The notes below the pieces were generated by a model. It did no database searches. It was not told the origin of the DNA and was given only the letters and a program-made list of their open reading frames with translations. Of a DNA stretch of 64,000 nt, positions 35,767-45,181 are shown one piece after another (position 1 is the stretch's first letter; every line of letters starts with the position of its first letter). The DNA comes from Allosediminivita pacifica. GTDB taxonomy: Bacteria > Pseudomonadota > Alphaproteobacteria > Rhodobacterales > Rhodobacteraceae. The DNA is taken from positions 1-64,000 of the forward strand of contig NZ_QBKN01000013.1 of the NCBI RefSeq assembly GCF_003054175.1, written 5' to 3'. Made by a program: the position numbers and the translations under genes.

Positions 35767-35828
35767 GATCGCCGGACGGTTTCGACCCCCGGCGATCTGC
35801 CGCCTGCCGCGCTTGCCGCCGGCAGATC
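35767..35828 (+). terminator. Two mutually exclusive hairpins after purU
   Basis: GATCGCCGG (35767-35775) pairs with CCGGCGATC (35789-35797). GATCTGCCG (35794-35802) pairs with CGGCAGATC (35820-35828). The two stems share GATC at 35794-35797, so only one can form fully. There is no T-run. The likely role is transcription end or an mRNA leader element for fabF. Confidence 0.4.
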
Positions 35829-35930
35829 CTCGCGAGGCATGGGAAAAGGGCACTCGCCCCGCTCTTGCCCCACCTTGCCCTGTCGCGGTAAGAGCGGCGC
35901 AAGAGCTAACGAGAGAAGAGGGCAGGGCAC

Positions 35931-37190
35931 ATGCGTCGCGTCGTTGTCACCGGGCTGGGGCTGGTCACGCCCCTCGCCTGCGGGGTGGAGCAGAGCTGGT
36001 CCCGGCTGCTGGACGGTAAGTCCGGAGCGGGAACCATCACGCGTTTCGACGCCTCCAACCTGGCCACCACCTATGCCTGCGAGGTTCCGATCGGGGACGG
36101 AAGCGACGGCAGCTTCAACCCCGAGGACTGGATGGACAAGAAGGAGCGTCGCAAGGTCGACGACTTTATTCTTTACGGCATGTCCGCCGCCATCCAGGCG
36201 ATCGAGGCATCGGGCTGGAAGCCACAGGACGATGAGGGACGCGAACGTACCGGCGTCCTGATGGGCTCCGGCATCGGGGGGCTCAACTCCATTGCCGAGA
36301 CCGCCTACCTGATCCGCGACAAGGGCCCCCGCCGGGTGTCGCCCTTCTTCATTCCCGGTGCGCTGATCAACCTGATCTCGGGGAATATCTCGATCCGCTA
36401 CGGCTTCAAGGGCCCGAACCACGCGGTCGTCACTGCCTGTTCGACGGGAGCCCATGCCATCGGTGACGCAAGCCGCCTGATCAAGTATGGCGATGCGGAT
36501 GTCATGGTGGCCGGGGGCGCCGAGGCGGCGATCTCGGAAATCGGCATCGCGGGCTTCAACGCGTGCAAGGCGCTCTCGACGAAGCGGGGCGACGATCCGC
36601 AGGCTGCAAGCCGTCCCTATGATGCCGATCGCGACGGCTTTGTCATGGGCGAGGGCGCGGGTGCGCTGGTGCTCGAGGAATATGAGCACGCCAAGGCGCG
36701 TGGTGCGACGATCTACGCCGAGGTGAAGGGCTACGGATTGTCCGGTGACGCCTACCACATCACCGCACCCTCCGAGAACGGCGAGGGCGGTGAGCGCTCC
36801 ATGCGCGCGGCGCTCAAGGATGCCGGGTTGGAGCCTGCGCAGATCGACTACATCAACGCCCACGGCACCTCGACCATGGCCGACGTCATCGAGTTGTCGG
36901 CGGTGGAGCGGATGCTGGGCGACGCGGTTTCGAAGGTCACGATGTCCTCGACCAAGTCGGCAACCGGGCACCTGCTGGGTGCGGCTGGTGCGATCGAGGC
37001 GATCTTCTCGATCCTCGCGATCCGCGATCAGGTCGCCCCGCCGACCATCAACCTCGACACCCCCGCGGTGGAGACGGCCATTGATCTCGCCCCCAACGAG
37101 AAGCGGGAGCGGGAGATTTCCTACGCGCTGTCCAACTCTTTCGGGTTCGGCGGGACGAATGCCAGCGTGATCTTCGGCAAGGCGGACTGA
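35931..37190 (+). CDS. fabF: Beta-ketoacyl-ACP synthase II
   Basis: The 419-residue condensing enzyme of fatty-acid elongation. The catalytic triad Cys-His-His is intact: VTACSTGAHAIGDASRL, YINAHGTSTMADVIELS and KSATGHLLGAAGAIEAIF, with the C-terminal SNSFGFGGTNAS. It is followed 4 nt later by mltG, the usual partner in alphaproteobacteria. acpP, which normally precedes fabF, is not in the upstream gap. Confidence 0.97.
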   Translation: MRRVVVTGLGLVTPLACGVEQSWSRLLDGKSGAGTITRFDASNLATTYACEVPIGDGSDGSFNPEDWMDKKERRKVDDFILYGMSAAIQAIEASGWKPQDDEGRERTGVLMGSGIGGLNSIAETAYLIRDKGPRRVSPFFIPGALINLISGNISIRYGFKGPNHAVVTACSTGAHAIGDASRLIKYGDADVMVAGGAEAAISEIGIAGFNACKALSTKRGDDPQAASRPYDADRDGFVMGEGAGALVLEEYEHAKARGATIYAEVKGYGLSGDAYHITAPSENGEGGERSMRAALKDAGLEPAQIDYINAHGTSTMADVIELSAVERMLGDAVSKVTMSSTKSATGHLLGAAGAIEAIFSILAIRDQVAPPTINLDTPAVETAIDLAPNEKREREISYALSNSFGFGGTNASVIFGKAD

Positions 37191-37194
37191 TTCA

Positions 37195-38337
37195 ATGTGG
37201 AAAAGCGTGGCGTCGAACGCGCTGACTTTCCTTGTCGTGGGGATCTTTCTCTTCGGCGGGCTGCTGATCTGGGCGCAGAACGAGTATTCCGCCGAGGGGC
37301 CGCTCGAACAGGCGATCTGTATCGAGGTGCCGCGTGGCGGATCGATGCAGGACGTCTCCGAACGGCTGGCGGCGCAGGGTGCCATTTCGAGCCCGCTGAT
37401 GTTCCGGCTTGGGGCGGACTATACCGACCGGAGTAACGACCTGAAGTTCGGCAGCTACCTTGTGCCCGAAAGGGCCTCGATGGTGGAGATCACGGACATC
37501 GTCACGCGTGGCGGGGCATCGACCTGCGGGACCGAGGTGGTCTACCGGATCGGCGTCAACGCGGCGAGCGTGCAGGTTCGCGAGCTTGACCCGGCCACGG
37601 GGCGTTACGAGGAAATGGCCGAGTTCGACCCCGCCGGGGAAGAGCCCGCGCCCGAGTATGCCACGGCCAAGGAAGAGCCGGGCACCCGCTACCGCATCGC
37701 GCTCGCCGAGGGCGTGACGAGCTGGCAGGTGGTGCAGGAGCTCATGCAGATCGACATCCTTGAGGGCACCGTCGAGGTGCCCGTCGAGGGCAGCCTTGCG
37801 CCGGACAGCTACGAGGTCGTCACCGGGGACAACCGCGCGGCGCTGATCGGGCGGATGCAGTCGGCGCAGGAGGCGATCCTAGCCAATGCCTGGGCCAACC
37901 GGGATGCGGAGCTGCCGCTCGAGAGCCCCGAGGAGGCGCTGATCCTCGCCTCGGTCATCGAGAAGGAAACCGGCATCCCCGAGGAGCGGCGGCAGGTCGC
38001 GAGCGTCTTCGTGAACCGGCTGGACCGCGGCATGCGGCTGCAGACGGACCCCACGGTGATCTACGGCATCACCAACGGCGAAGGTGTGCTCGGACGCGGG
38101 CTGCGGCAGTCCGAGCTGCGCGCGGCGACGCCCTACAACACCTACGTGATCGAGGGGTTGCCGCCCACGCCCATCGCTAACCCGGGCCGGGCGAGTATCG
38201 AGGCGGCGCTGAACCCGGCGGAGACGGATTTCGTCTTCTTCGTGGCTGACGGCAGCGGCGGGCATGCCTTTGCCGAGACCCTCGACGAGCACAACGAGAA
38301 CGTCGCTCGCTGGCGCGCCATCGAGGCGAACCAGTAA
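37195..38337 (+). CDS. mltG: Endolytic murein transglycosylase MltG
   Basis: A 380-residue inner-membrane enzyme that cuts nascent glycan strands. One N-terminal membrane segment (FLVVGIFLFGGLLIWA) is followed by a LysM-like region and the YceG catalytic domain, including ILASVIEKETGIPEERRQVA (catalytic Glu) and FVNRLDRGMRLQTDPTVIYG. AATPYNTYVIEGLPPTPIAN follows. It is translated just after fabF, whose end supplies the ribosome site. Confidence 0.96.
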   Translation: MWKSVASNALTFLVVGIFLFGGLLIWAQNEYSAEGPLEQAICIEVPRGGSMQDVSERLAAQGAISSPLMFRLGADYTDRSNDLKFGSYLVPERASMVEITDIVTRGGASTCGTEVVYRIGVNAASVQVRELDPATGRYEEMAEFDPAGEEPAPEYATAKEEPGTRYRIALAEGVTSWQVVQELMQIDILEGTVEVPVEGSLAPDSYEVVTGDNRAALIGRMQSAQEAILANAWANRDAELPLESPEEALILASVIEKETGIPEERRQVASVFVNRLDRGMRLQTDPTVIYGITNGEGVLGRGLRQSELRAATPYNTYVIEGLPPTPIANPGRASIEAALNPAETDFVFFVADGSGGHAFAETLDEHNENVARWRAIEANQ

Positions 38338-38350
38338 GGCACATGTGGGG

Positions 38351-38432
38351 TGTCCCGGGCCGGGACATTCTCGCTCTCTATAGGAATCAATGGGTTACAG
38401 AGACGTTTTAACCTGTTGTTAGGATTGTCCCG
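38351..38432 (+). repeat. Dispersed intergenic palindromic element, copy B
   Basis: TGTCCCGGGCCGGGACA (38351-38367), then a 58-nt interior containing AATCAATGGGTTACAGAGACG and TTAACC, then TGTCCCG (38426-38432). It matches the minus-strand sequence of 6715-6801 in palindrome, interior length and core, so the two copies are in opposite orientation about 31.6 kb apart. It lies between the 3' ends of mltG and a chemoreceptor gene, which also fits a bidirectional terminator or a structural site. Confidence 0.7.
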
Positions 38433-38558
38433 CGGTGCGGTCCCGGATCGCGCCGGCTAGGAGGCCATCGAAAATGCCGTGGCGTCGAGGTCGCGGTCGG
38501 GTGATGCGACCCGACCGCGACGCCCGCGCACCGATCCCAAAATCGGCACGCGAAACGA

Positions 38559-40373
38559 CTAGCCTGCAGCCCGATCAAGATCCGGCTTCCAAGCCCCGAG
38601 CCGTTCGGTGGCACTGTTTACATCGACCCGGAAGCGAGAAATCTGGCGCCGGAGGCTGTCGACCTCGCCGGTCAGTGTCATGATCGCCGCGGAGGCCTCC
38701 TCGACCATCGCGGCGTTCTGCTGGGTCACCTGGTCGAGATGAACCACGCTCGTATTGATCTCGGAAATGCCGCTCGACTGGTCCCGCGCGCTTTCGGCGA
38801 TGCCGCTGACCAGCGTGGCGACGTGCGCGACCTGTTCGACGATTCCCGCGAGCGCCTCGCCCGCCGAGTTGACCAGCTCCACGCCGGATTCCACGTGCTT
38901 GGAGCTGGCGCCGATCAGCTGCTTGATCTCGCGCGCGGCTTCGGAGGAACCGAGGGCAAGCTGACGAACTTCATCCGCGACCACGGCGAAGCCGCGACCG
39001 GCCGTGCCCGCGCGTGCGGCCTCGACCCCTGCGTTGAGTGCGAGAAGGTTGGTCTGGAAGGCGATGTCGTCGATCACGCCGGTGATCTTCGAGATCGACT
39101 CGGAGGATGCGCGGATCTCGGACATGGCGACAACCGCCTGGCGGACGATGCTGCTGTTGTCTTCGGCATCGGTCCGGGTCTGCTGAACCACGCGTTCGAC
39201 CTCGGATGCGTCGCTGGCGGCCTTGCCGACCGAGCTGGTGATCTCGTCCAGGGCGGCGGCGGTTTCTTCGAGCGTGGCGGCCTGGGTTTCGGTGCGGCGG
39301 GCGAGATCCTCTGAGGACGAGGACATTTCGCCGGCACGGGACTGGATTTCATCCGCGTTCTCCAGAAGGACCTTCATGATCTCGCGCAGGTTCGTCACCG
39401 TCGTGTTGAAGTTCTGTCGCAGCGGCTCGAACTGGGCCGGGAAGGGGCTGTCGAGCGTTCGCCTCAGGTCGCCCTCGGACAGGCCGGACAGGCCTTCGCC
39501 GATCGCGAGGACGACAGCCTGCTGTTCTTCCTGTTCCGCGTCGCGCCGGGCACGGGCTTCGTTCTCTGCCTCCTCGAGTTCTTTCTTGCGTTGCAGATCG
39601 TCCCGGAAGACGACCATGCTGCGCGCCATCTGCGAGGTTTCGGAGCGGCCTTTGACATAGGGGATCTTGCTTGCGAGATCGCCCTGCGAAAGTCCTTTCA
39701 TGCGGGCATTCAGGCGATTGATCGGGCGAATGACGCTGTAAGCGATCACGCCGCCCCCTAGCGCCATCACGCCGAAACCGACTAGGAGGTAGGTGAGCAT
39801 GTCGTCGCGCATCTCAGCGGCCATGGCGTCGATATCCTCGACGTAGCTGCCGGTCGCGATCATCCAGCCCCAAGGCGCGAAGCCATACGTGAAGCTGATC
39901 TTGGGCAACGTCAGTTCGGCGCCGTCGTCGCCGGCGCGGCGCGAGCTGTAGTATACGGCGCCCCCCTCGGGGGTCTGCGCGGTGGCGATGAGTTCCTGGT
40001 AGATCATGACACCATTGGGATCGGTAAGATCCCAGGTGTTCGAGCCCATGCGGTCATCACGCGGGTGGGCGACTATGTTGCCTTCGTAGTCCGAGGCGAA
40101 AAGGTAGTTTCCGTTGTCGTAGTTCAACGTGCGCAGGAATTCGACGCCCTCGGCCTGTGCCTCGGCAAGGGTGACGTCGCCCGCGGCGACCTGTTCGTCG
40201 AGATCGCGCAGCTTGCTGATCGCGAGATCGACCAGGTCGCGCAGGTGTACTTCACGCAGCATGTAGGTGTTGCGTTCCATCAGGGAGACGGACTTCCACG
40301 CCGAGAAGCCCATGCATCCCAGTGCGAGCACGACGACGAGATAGATCCGCCAGGCGATTCCCAGTCTCAACAT
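38559..40373 (-). CDS. Methyl-accepting chemotaxis protein, Cache-HAMP-MA type
   Basis: A 604-residue transmembrane chemoreceptor. The first membrane segment (residues 9-27) is followed by a periplasmic single-Cache domain ([17 protein letters not shown] and [18 protein letters not shown]), a second membrane segment near 190-212 and a HAMP linker ([20 protein letters not shown]). The cytoplasmic signalling coiled coil has the tip [18 protein letters not shown]. The ligand is unknown; Cache_2 domains often bind small carboxylates. It is an orphan receptor with no che genes nearby. Confidence 0.93.
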   Translation of the reverse strand: MLRLGIAWRIYLVVVLALGCMGFSAWKSVSLMERNTYMLREVHLRDLVDLAISKLRDLDEQVAAGDVTLAEAQAEGVEFLRTLNYDNGNYLFASDYEGNIVAHPRDDRMGSNTWDLTDPNGVMIYQELIATAQTPEGGAVYYSSRRAGDDGAELTLPKISFTYGFAPWGWMIATGSYVEDIDAMAAEMRDDMLTYLLVGFGVMALGGGVIAYSVIRPINRLNARMKGLSQGDLASKIPYVKGRSETSQMARSMVVFRDDLQRKKELEEAENEARARRDAEQEEQQAVVLAIGEGLSGLSEGDLRRTLDSPFPAQFEPLRQNFNTTVTNLREIMKVLLENADEIQSRAGEMSSSSEDLARRTETQAATLEETAAALDEITSSVGKAASDASEVERVVQQTRTDAEDNSSIVRQAVVAMSEIRASSESISKITGVIDDIAFQTNLLALNAGVEAARAGTAGRGFAVVADEVRQLALGSSEAAREIKQLIGASSKHVESGVELVNSAGEALAGIVEQVAHVATLVSGIAESARDQSSGISEINTSVVHLDQVTQQNAAMVEEASAAIMTLTGEVDSLRRQISRFRVDVNSATERLGAWKPDLDRAAG

Positions 40374-40550
40374 GCGCGGGTCCGTCCTTTTCTGTGGAGA
40401 TCACGGTGATTTGGCGGAGTGCTATGGCAATCCCGTTAACAAACGATGTGGCCGTGAGAGGCCCCGGGCGTGGTCGCCGTTGCAGGCCCGGAGCGCGCAG
40501 CGGACCCATGGCACCTTGCCCCCGCCGCTCAGTGGTCTAAGCCTGCTGGC

Positions 40551-41450
40551 ATGCAGGCAGCGACGCAGAGCCCCGCGCGGGGCATTTTCTGGATGGTGGT
40601 GACGGGGCTCTGCTTCGTCGCGGTGACGGCCCTCGTGAAGACGGTGGGCAGCCGCGTACCGCCCGCCGAATCCGCCTTCCTGCGCTTTTCCTTCGGGCTG
40701 CTGTTCCTGATTCCGGCCTGGCGCGAGCTTCGCGACTTCCGGCCCACGGGTCGTCAGCTGCGCCTGTTCGGGATCCGGGGCGCCTTTCACACCGGCGCCG
40801 TGATCCTGTGGTTCTTTGCCATGACGCGGATCCCGATCGCCGAGGTCACCGCGATGAACTACCTCAATCCGGTCTACATCACGGTCCTCGCGGTCTTCGT
40901 GCTGGGTGAAAAGCTGGCCATGCGCCGCATCCTCGCGGTGGTGGCGGCGCTGGCGGGCGCGGCGATCATCCTGCGGCCGGGGTTCCGCGAGCTCGATCCG
41001 GGGCACCTCGCCATGCTGGTGGTCGCGGTGCTGTTCGCGGGGTCCTACCTGACGGCCAAGATCCTGTCGGGCGAGGTGAGCCCTGTGGTGATCGTGGCGA
41101 TGATGTCGCTGACCGTGACGGTGGGGCTGGCGCCCTTCGCGCTGGCCGTCTGGGTCTGGCCGACCTGGGGCGAGCTGGCGCTGCTGTTCTGCGTCGCGTT
41201 GTTCGCCACCACGGGGCACTACTGCATGACGCTGGCCTTCGCCGCGGCGCCGGTGACGGTGACGCAGCCGGTGACCTTCCTGCAGCTCGTCTGGTCCGTG
41301 ATCCTCGGCGCGGCCTTCTTCGGCGAGCCCGCAGATCCCTTCGTGATCGCCGGCGGGGCGCTGATCATGGGGGCGGTGGTCTACATCACCTGGCGCGAGG
41401 CGCGGCTGAAGAAGCAGCGCCCGCCGGTGGTGACGGAATCCGGCCACTAG
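40551..41450 (+). CDS. EamA/DMT-superfamily transporter
   Basis: A 299-residue inner-membrane protein with about ten helices and two EamA repeats (AESAFLRFSFGLLFLIPAW, and AAPVTVTQPVTFLQLVWSVI in the second half). Members export amino acids, purines or other metabolites. The ATG at 40551 begins just before the first membrane helix; the frame upstream to 40470 is not supported. The substrate is unknown. Confidence 0.88.
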   Translation: MQAATQSPARGIFWMVVTGLCFVAVTALVKTVGSRVPPAESAFLRFSFGLLFLIPAWRELRDFRPTGRQLRLFGIRGAFHTGAVILWFFAMTRIPIAEVTAMNYLNPVYITVLAVFVLGEKLAMRRILAVVAALAGAAIILRPGFRELDPGHLAMLVVAVLFAGSYLTAKILSGEVSPVVIVAMMSLTVTVGLAPFALAVWVWPTWGELALLFCVALFATTGHYCMTLAFAAAPVTVTQPVTFLQLVWSVILGAAFFGEPADPFVIAGGALIMGAVVYITWREARLKKQRPPVVTESGH

Positions 41451-41549
41451 GGTCTTCGTGCGTTCCGGCGTGTGTCTTGACGCGGATCAAGGCGCGCGGC
41501 GGCTCTCCCGGGCAACATGGGGCCGGACAGAGACGAAGAGGAGAAGCCC

Positions 41550-41786
41550 ATGTCCCATGTTCCGCACGAGCTGGCCGCCGAGTTCCCGCAACTGGCCGGA
41601 AAGCTGGGTCAGCTGAAACGGGGCAACGCCCATTTTGCGCGTCTGGCCGAGACCTATGCCGAGCTGAACCGGCAGGTCTTTCGCGCGGAATGCCGTCTGG
41701 CGCCGATGGATCCGCTGGCCGAGGCGCAGCTGCGCCGGCGGCGTGCGGCCGTGAAGGACGAGCTTTACGGTCTGCTGAGCGCCTGA
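41550..41786 (+). CDS. DUF465 (YdcH-like) small helical protein
   Basis: A 78-residue, probably coiled-coil protein of the YdcH/DUF465 family: EFPQLAGKLGQLKRGNAHFA and LYGLLSA at the end, with charged heptad-like helices between. AGAGGAGAAG precedes the ATG at 41550. The last 22 nt overlap the convergent glutathione peroxidase gene. Function unknown. Confidence 0.82.
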   Translation: MSHVPHELAAEFPQLAGKLGQLKRGNAHFARLAETYAELNRQVFRAECRLAPMDPLAEAQLRRRRAAVKDELYGLLSA

Positions 41787-42325
41787 TCCGGGGCGGGCCC
41801 CAGGAGGGGCTCGATCCGCGCGGTCAACGTCTGCGAGAGGGGCCGCGTCGTGGAGCCCCAGAAGGCCACGAAGTTGCCCTCGCCGTCGAGCAGCACCTTG
41901 TTGAAGTTCCAGGCCGGTCGCACGTCGTGATCGGCCTCGAGCCATGCGTAGAAGGGATGCGCGTCGGCGCCCGTCACGCTGGTGATCGTGGTCATGGGCA
42001 GGTCGAGGCCGAAGTTGACCGCGCAGTAGTCCCGGACCGCTTCGTCGCTTTCGAGCTCCTGCCGGAAGTCCTGCGAGGGCACTGCCAGCACGGTCAGCCC
42101 GCGGTCGCGGTAGCGGTCGTAGAGCGCTTGCAGCCCGTCGTACTGAAGTGTGAAGGCGCAGCGCGAGGCCGTGTTGACCACGAGCACCGGCCCGCCTTTC
42201 ATGTCGTCGAGGGGGATGGTGCCGCCGTCGATGCTGTCGAAGGTGAAGGGACCCGAGGCCCGGACGGGCAGGGTGGCGGCGAGCAGGAGGCTCAGGGTGA
42301 GTGTGGGGACAAGGATCGGGCGCAT
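41765..42325 (-). CDS. Periplasmic Cys-type glutathione-peroxidase-like protein
   Basis: A 186-residue thioredoxin-fold peroxidase. Residues 1-23 form a signal peptide (MRPILVPTLTLSLLLAATLP), so it is exported. The catalytic tetrad Cys-Gln-Trp-Asn is present (NTASRCAFTLQYDGLQ, VPSQDF, AWNFNKVLLD), with cysteine in place of selenocysteine. Such enzymes usually depend on thioredoxin-like reductants rather than glutathione. AAGGAG lies before the ATG at 42325. Confidence 0.9.
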   Translation of the reverse strand: MRPILVPTLTLSLLLAATLPVRASGPFTFDSIDGGTIPLDDMKGGPVLVVNTASRCAFTLQYDGLQALYDRYRDRGLTVLAVPSQDFRQELESDEAVRDYCAVNFGLDLPMTTITSVTGADAHPFYAWLEADHDVRPAWNFNKVLLDGEGNFVAFWGSTTRPLSQTLTARIEPLLGPAPDQALSRP

Positions 42326-42409
42326 GGCGGGCACTCCTTTCCGCGAGGAAGTAGCGTCCGCGACCTGAAGTCAATCCTTGTGGGGGCGGCATGTGGCGGT
42401 GGCCGGGAC

Positions 42410-42471
42410 GGGGGCTCTGCCCCCGCCGCCCTGCGGGCGGCTCCCCCGGAATATTTGGGCCAAGAAGAAGC
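42410..42471 (+). repeat. G/C-rich palindromic intergenic element (Rhodobacteraceae type)
   Basis: Consecutive hairpins GGGGGC-TCT-GCCCCC (42410-42424) and GCCGCCC-TGC-GGGCGGC (42425-42441), followed by TCCCCCGGAATATTTGGGCC and AAGAAGAAGC. I associate this kind of G/C-rich palindrome followed by an ATATTT(T)GGCCAA-like tail with intergenic repeats in Rhodobacteraceae genomes. That is recollection, not a search. It lies upstream of the DksA-like gene. Confidence 0.6.
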
Positions 42472-42539
42472 GGCATGGGGTTTGGTTCTTTGCCGGGCCG
42501 CGCCTATGTTTACGGGATGTTCTGCCAAGGAGGTGTGCC

Positions 42540-42809
42540 ATGGCCGGAGGCTGGACGCGCGACGGCGCGGTGAGCGAACAGATCGAGGCCTCGATCTCGG
42601 ATGAGTTGGAGAGGATGCGGGCGCGCCGCGCGCCGGTGGGCGAGAGCCTGACGGAATGCGCTGAGTGCGACGAGGAGATCCCCGAGAAGCGGCGCAAGGC
42701 GCTGCTGGGGGTGAAGCTCTGCGTGGAATGCGCGGCCGAGCACCAGGGGCGGGCCACGCCGCGCGGCGGTGTGAACCGCCGCGGATCGAAGGATTCCCAG
42801 CTGAAGTGA
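42540..42809 (+). CDS. DksA/TraR-type C4 zinc-finger protein
   Basis: An 89-residue protein with a C-x2-C-x17-C-x2-C finger (LTECAECDEEIPEKRRKALL and GVKLCVECAAEHQGR), matching short DksA/TraR family regulators that bind the RNA polymerase secondary channel. The coiled-coil part is much shorter than in DksA. The excellent AAGGAGGTG site fixes the ATG at 42540. Whether it affects ppGpp-linked transcription cannot be told. Confidence 0.85.
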   Translation: MAGGWTRDGAVSEQIEASISDELERMRARRAPVGESLTECAECDEEIPEKRRKALLGVKLCVECAAEHQGRATPRGGVNRRGSKDSQLK

Positions 42810-42813
42810 GGTG

Positions 42814-43305
42814 TCAGGCTGCGGGCGCGGCGGCCTGCAGGGGCAGGCGCATGATGTATTGCGGCCCCGAGGCGCCGACGAGGTAGTCTTCGCCCGTGTC
42901 CGTGAAGCCGCCCTTGAGGTAGGCCGCCTTGGCGCCGGGGTTGCGGTGGTTCACGGTCAGGTAGACGGTCGCGGCCTGCGGGTATTGCCTCGCGAGGTAG
43001 GGGCCGAGGGCGCGGCTGGCCCGCGTGGCAAGGCCGCGGCGCTGGTGGCGGGCGTCGATGCAGAACATGCGCAGCCCTATTGTGCCCGCTTCTGCGAAAT
43101 CGTGGGCCTGCGCGTAGTCGAGATCGATGGCGAAGAAACCGACCGGCGTTTCGCCCTCCCAGATGAGGTGCCCATCGCGGCGGCCCGTGGCCTGCGCCAT
43201 GGAAAGCGCGGGTGGCGAGGCGAACTGCTGCTGTTCGGGCGGAAGGGTGATCGCCTCGAGCAGGTCGGGGCGGTCCGGTGGAAGAGGCGAGAGGGTGATC
43301 GTCAT
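42814..43305 (-). CDS. GNAT-family N-acetyltransferase
   Basis: A 163-residue GCN5-related acetyltransferase. The acetyl-CoA-binding motif is visible as GLRMFCIDARHQRRGLATRA, followed by VYLTVNHRNPGAKAAYLKGG. It converges with the DksA-like gene and lies 48 nt downstream of pepF on the same strand. The substrate is unknown. Confidence 0.87.
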   Translation of the reverse strand: MTITLSPLPPDRPDLLEAITLPPEQQQFASPPALSMAQATGRRDGHLIWEGETPVGFFAIDLDYAQAHDFAEAGTIGLRMFCIDARHQRRGLATRASRALGPYLARQYPQAATVYLTVNHRNPGAKAAYLKGGFTDTGEDYLVGASGPQYIMRLPLQAAAPAA

Positions 43306-43354
43306 CGGGATACTCGGCAGGGATGCCCGGCCCGCGCGGGGCCGGGCGGTCTGG

Positions 43355-45181
43355 TCACTCTTCCATCGCTTCCAGTTCGTCGATGAAGCGTTCGATCATC
43401 GCGAGGCCCTTCTGCCAGAAGGCGGGGTCGGTGGCGTCGAGGCCGAAGGGTTCGAGAAGCTCCTTGTGGTGCTTGGAGCCGCCGGCGCGGAGCATGTCGA
43501 AGTACTTGTCCTGGAAGCCCTCGGGCGCTTCCTCGTAGGCGGCGTAGAGCGCGTTCACGAGGCCGTCGCCGAAGGCGTAGGCGTAGACGTAGAAGGGCGT
43601 GTGCACGAAGTGGGGCACGTAGGCCCAGAAGGTCTCGTAGCCCTCCATGTACTCGAAGGTGGGGCCGAGGCTTTCGGCCTGCACGGACATCCAGATGGCG
43701 TTGATGTCGTCGGGGGTGAGTTCCCCGCCGCGGCGCGCCTCGTGGAGCTTGCACTCGAAATCGTAGAAGGCGATCTGGCGCACGACCGTGTTGATCATGT
43801 CCTCGACCTTGCCGGCGAGGAGCACCCTGCGCTCCGCCGGGTCGGTGGTGTTCGCGAGCATGCGGCGGAAGGTCAGCATCTCGCCGAAGACCGAGGCCGT
43901 TTCGGCGAGCGTCAGCGGCGTGGAGGAGAGCATCTCGCCTTGGCCGGCGGCCAGCACCTGATGCACGCCGTGGCCGAGTTCATGGGCGAGGGTCATCACG
44001 TCGCGCGGTTTGCCAAGGTAATTCAGCATGATGTAGGGATGCACCTCGGTCACCGTGGGGTGGGCGAAGGCGCCGGGCGCTTTGCCGGGCTTCACCGCGG
44101 CGTCGATCCAGCCCTTTTCGAAGAAGGGGGTGGCGATCTCGGTCATGCGGGGATCGAAGCCCGCATAGGCGTTCATCACCGTCTCGCGCGCCTCGTCCCA
44201 TGTCACCGTGCGGGTCTGCTCCATGGGCAGGGGCGCGTTGCGGTCCCAGACCTGCATGGTGTCGAGACCGAGCCACTTGCGCTTCAGCTCGTAGTAGCGA
44301 TGGCTGAGACGGGGGTAGGCTTCGACCACGGCGTCGCGCAGGGCCTGCACGACCTCGGGTTCCACGTCGTTGGAGAGGTGACGGCCGGTCTGCGGCGTGG
44401 GCATGCCCCGCCAGCGGTCCATGATCTCCTTCTCCTTGGTGGTGGTGTTGTGCACGCGGGCGAAGGTGCGGATGTTCTCGCCCAGCACCCGGGCCAGTTC
44501 GCGGGCGCCGGCCTCGCGCTTGGCGCGGTCATGGTCGGTCAGCAGGTTCAGCGTGCCCTCGATGTTGAGGTCCTCGCCGTCGACCGTGAAGGTCAGCCCG
44601 GCGATGGTCTCGTCGAAGAGACGTTCCCAAGCGTCGCCCACCACGCCCATGTCATGCAGGAATTTCTCCAACTCGTCGGAGAGCTGGTAGGGCTTCATGG
44701 CGCGGATGCGGCGCAGCGCGGGGCGGTAGCGTGCGAGATCGCTGTTCTCACCCATCAGGGTTTCGAAATGCGTGTCCTCGATCCGGTTCAGCTCGAGCGT
44801 GAAGAAGACCAGCGGCGTGGTGTAGACGGTGACCTTTTCCTGCGCGTCCGAGAGGAACTTGGTGCGCGCGGGATCGGTGGTCAGCTGGTAGTAGCGCAGG
44901 CCCGCGTAGGACATGATGCGGCCGGCGACGGCCTCGATGCGTTCGTGGCGCTGGATGGCCTCGAGCAGGGTTTCGGCGTCCAGGTCGGCGATCTTGCCTT
45001 CGAAATCAGTGGCAAAGCGCTTGCAGGCGTCTTCGAGCCAGTCGAGGTCGCGCTTGAGTTCGGGCGCGTCGGGCGCGGGATAGAGATCGGTCAGGTCCCA
45101 TTCCGGCAGCGGCCCCAGGTCACGGTCCCCGTGCGGGGCGTTGGCGTCGAAGAGCGGCTGCGGGTCGTGAAGCTTGGTCAT
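43355..45181 (-). CDS. pepF: M3-family oligoendopeptidase F
   Basis: A 608-residue cytoplasmic zinc metallopeptidase that degrades short peptides. The zinc motif is HELGHGVHQ with the downstream glutamate helix; other marks are DLTDLYPAPDAPELKRDLDW and VEPEVVQALRDAVVEAYP. The ATG at 45181 starts the conserved N-terminus; the longer frame back to 45439 reads antisense to the ligase gene end and is rejected. Confidence 0.94.
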   Translation of the reverse strand: MTKLHDPQPLFDANAPHGDRDLGPLPEWDLTDLYPAPDAPELKRDLDWLEDACKRFATDFEGKIADLDAETLLEAIQRHERIEAVAGRIMSYAGLRYYQLTTDPARTKFLSDAQEKVTVYTTPLVFFTLELNRIEDTHFETLMGENSDLARYRPALRRIRAMKPYQLSDELEKFLHDMGVVGDAWERLFDETIAGLTFTVDGEDLNIEGTLNLLTDHDRAKREAGARELARVLGENIRTFARVHNTTTKEKEIMDRWRGMPTPQTGRHLSNDVEPEVVQALRDAVVEAYPRLSHRYYELKRKWLGLDTMQVWDRNAPLPMEQTRTVTWDEARETVMNAYAGFDPRMTEIATPFFEKGWIDAAVKPGKAPGAFAHPTVTEVHPYIMLNYLGKPRDVMTLAHELGHGVHQVLAAGQGEMLSSTPLTLAETASVFGEMLTFRRMLANTTDPAERRVLLAGKVEDMINTVVRQIAFYDFECKLHEARRGGELTPDDINAIWMSVQAESLGPTFEYMEGYETFWAYVPHFVHTPFYVYAYAFGDGLVNALYAAYEEAPEGFQDKYFDMLRAGGSKHHKELLEPFGLDATDPAFWQKGLAMIERFIDELEAMEE

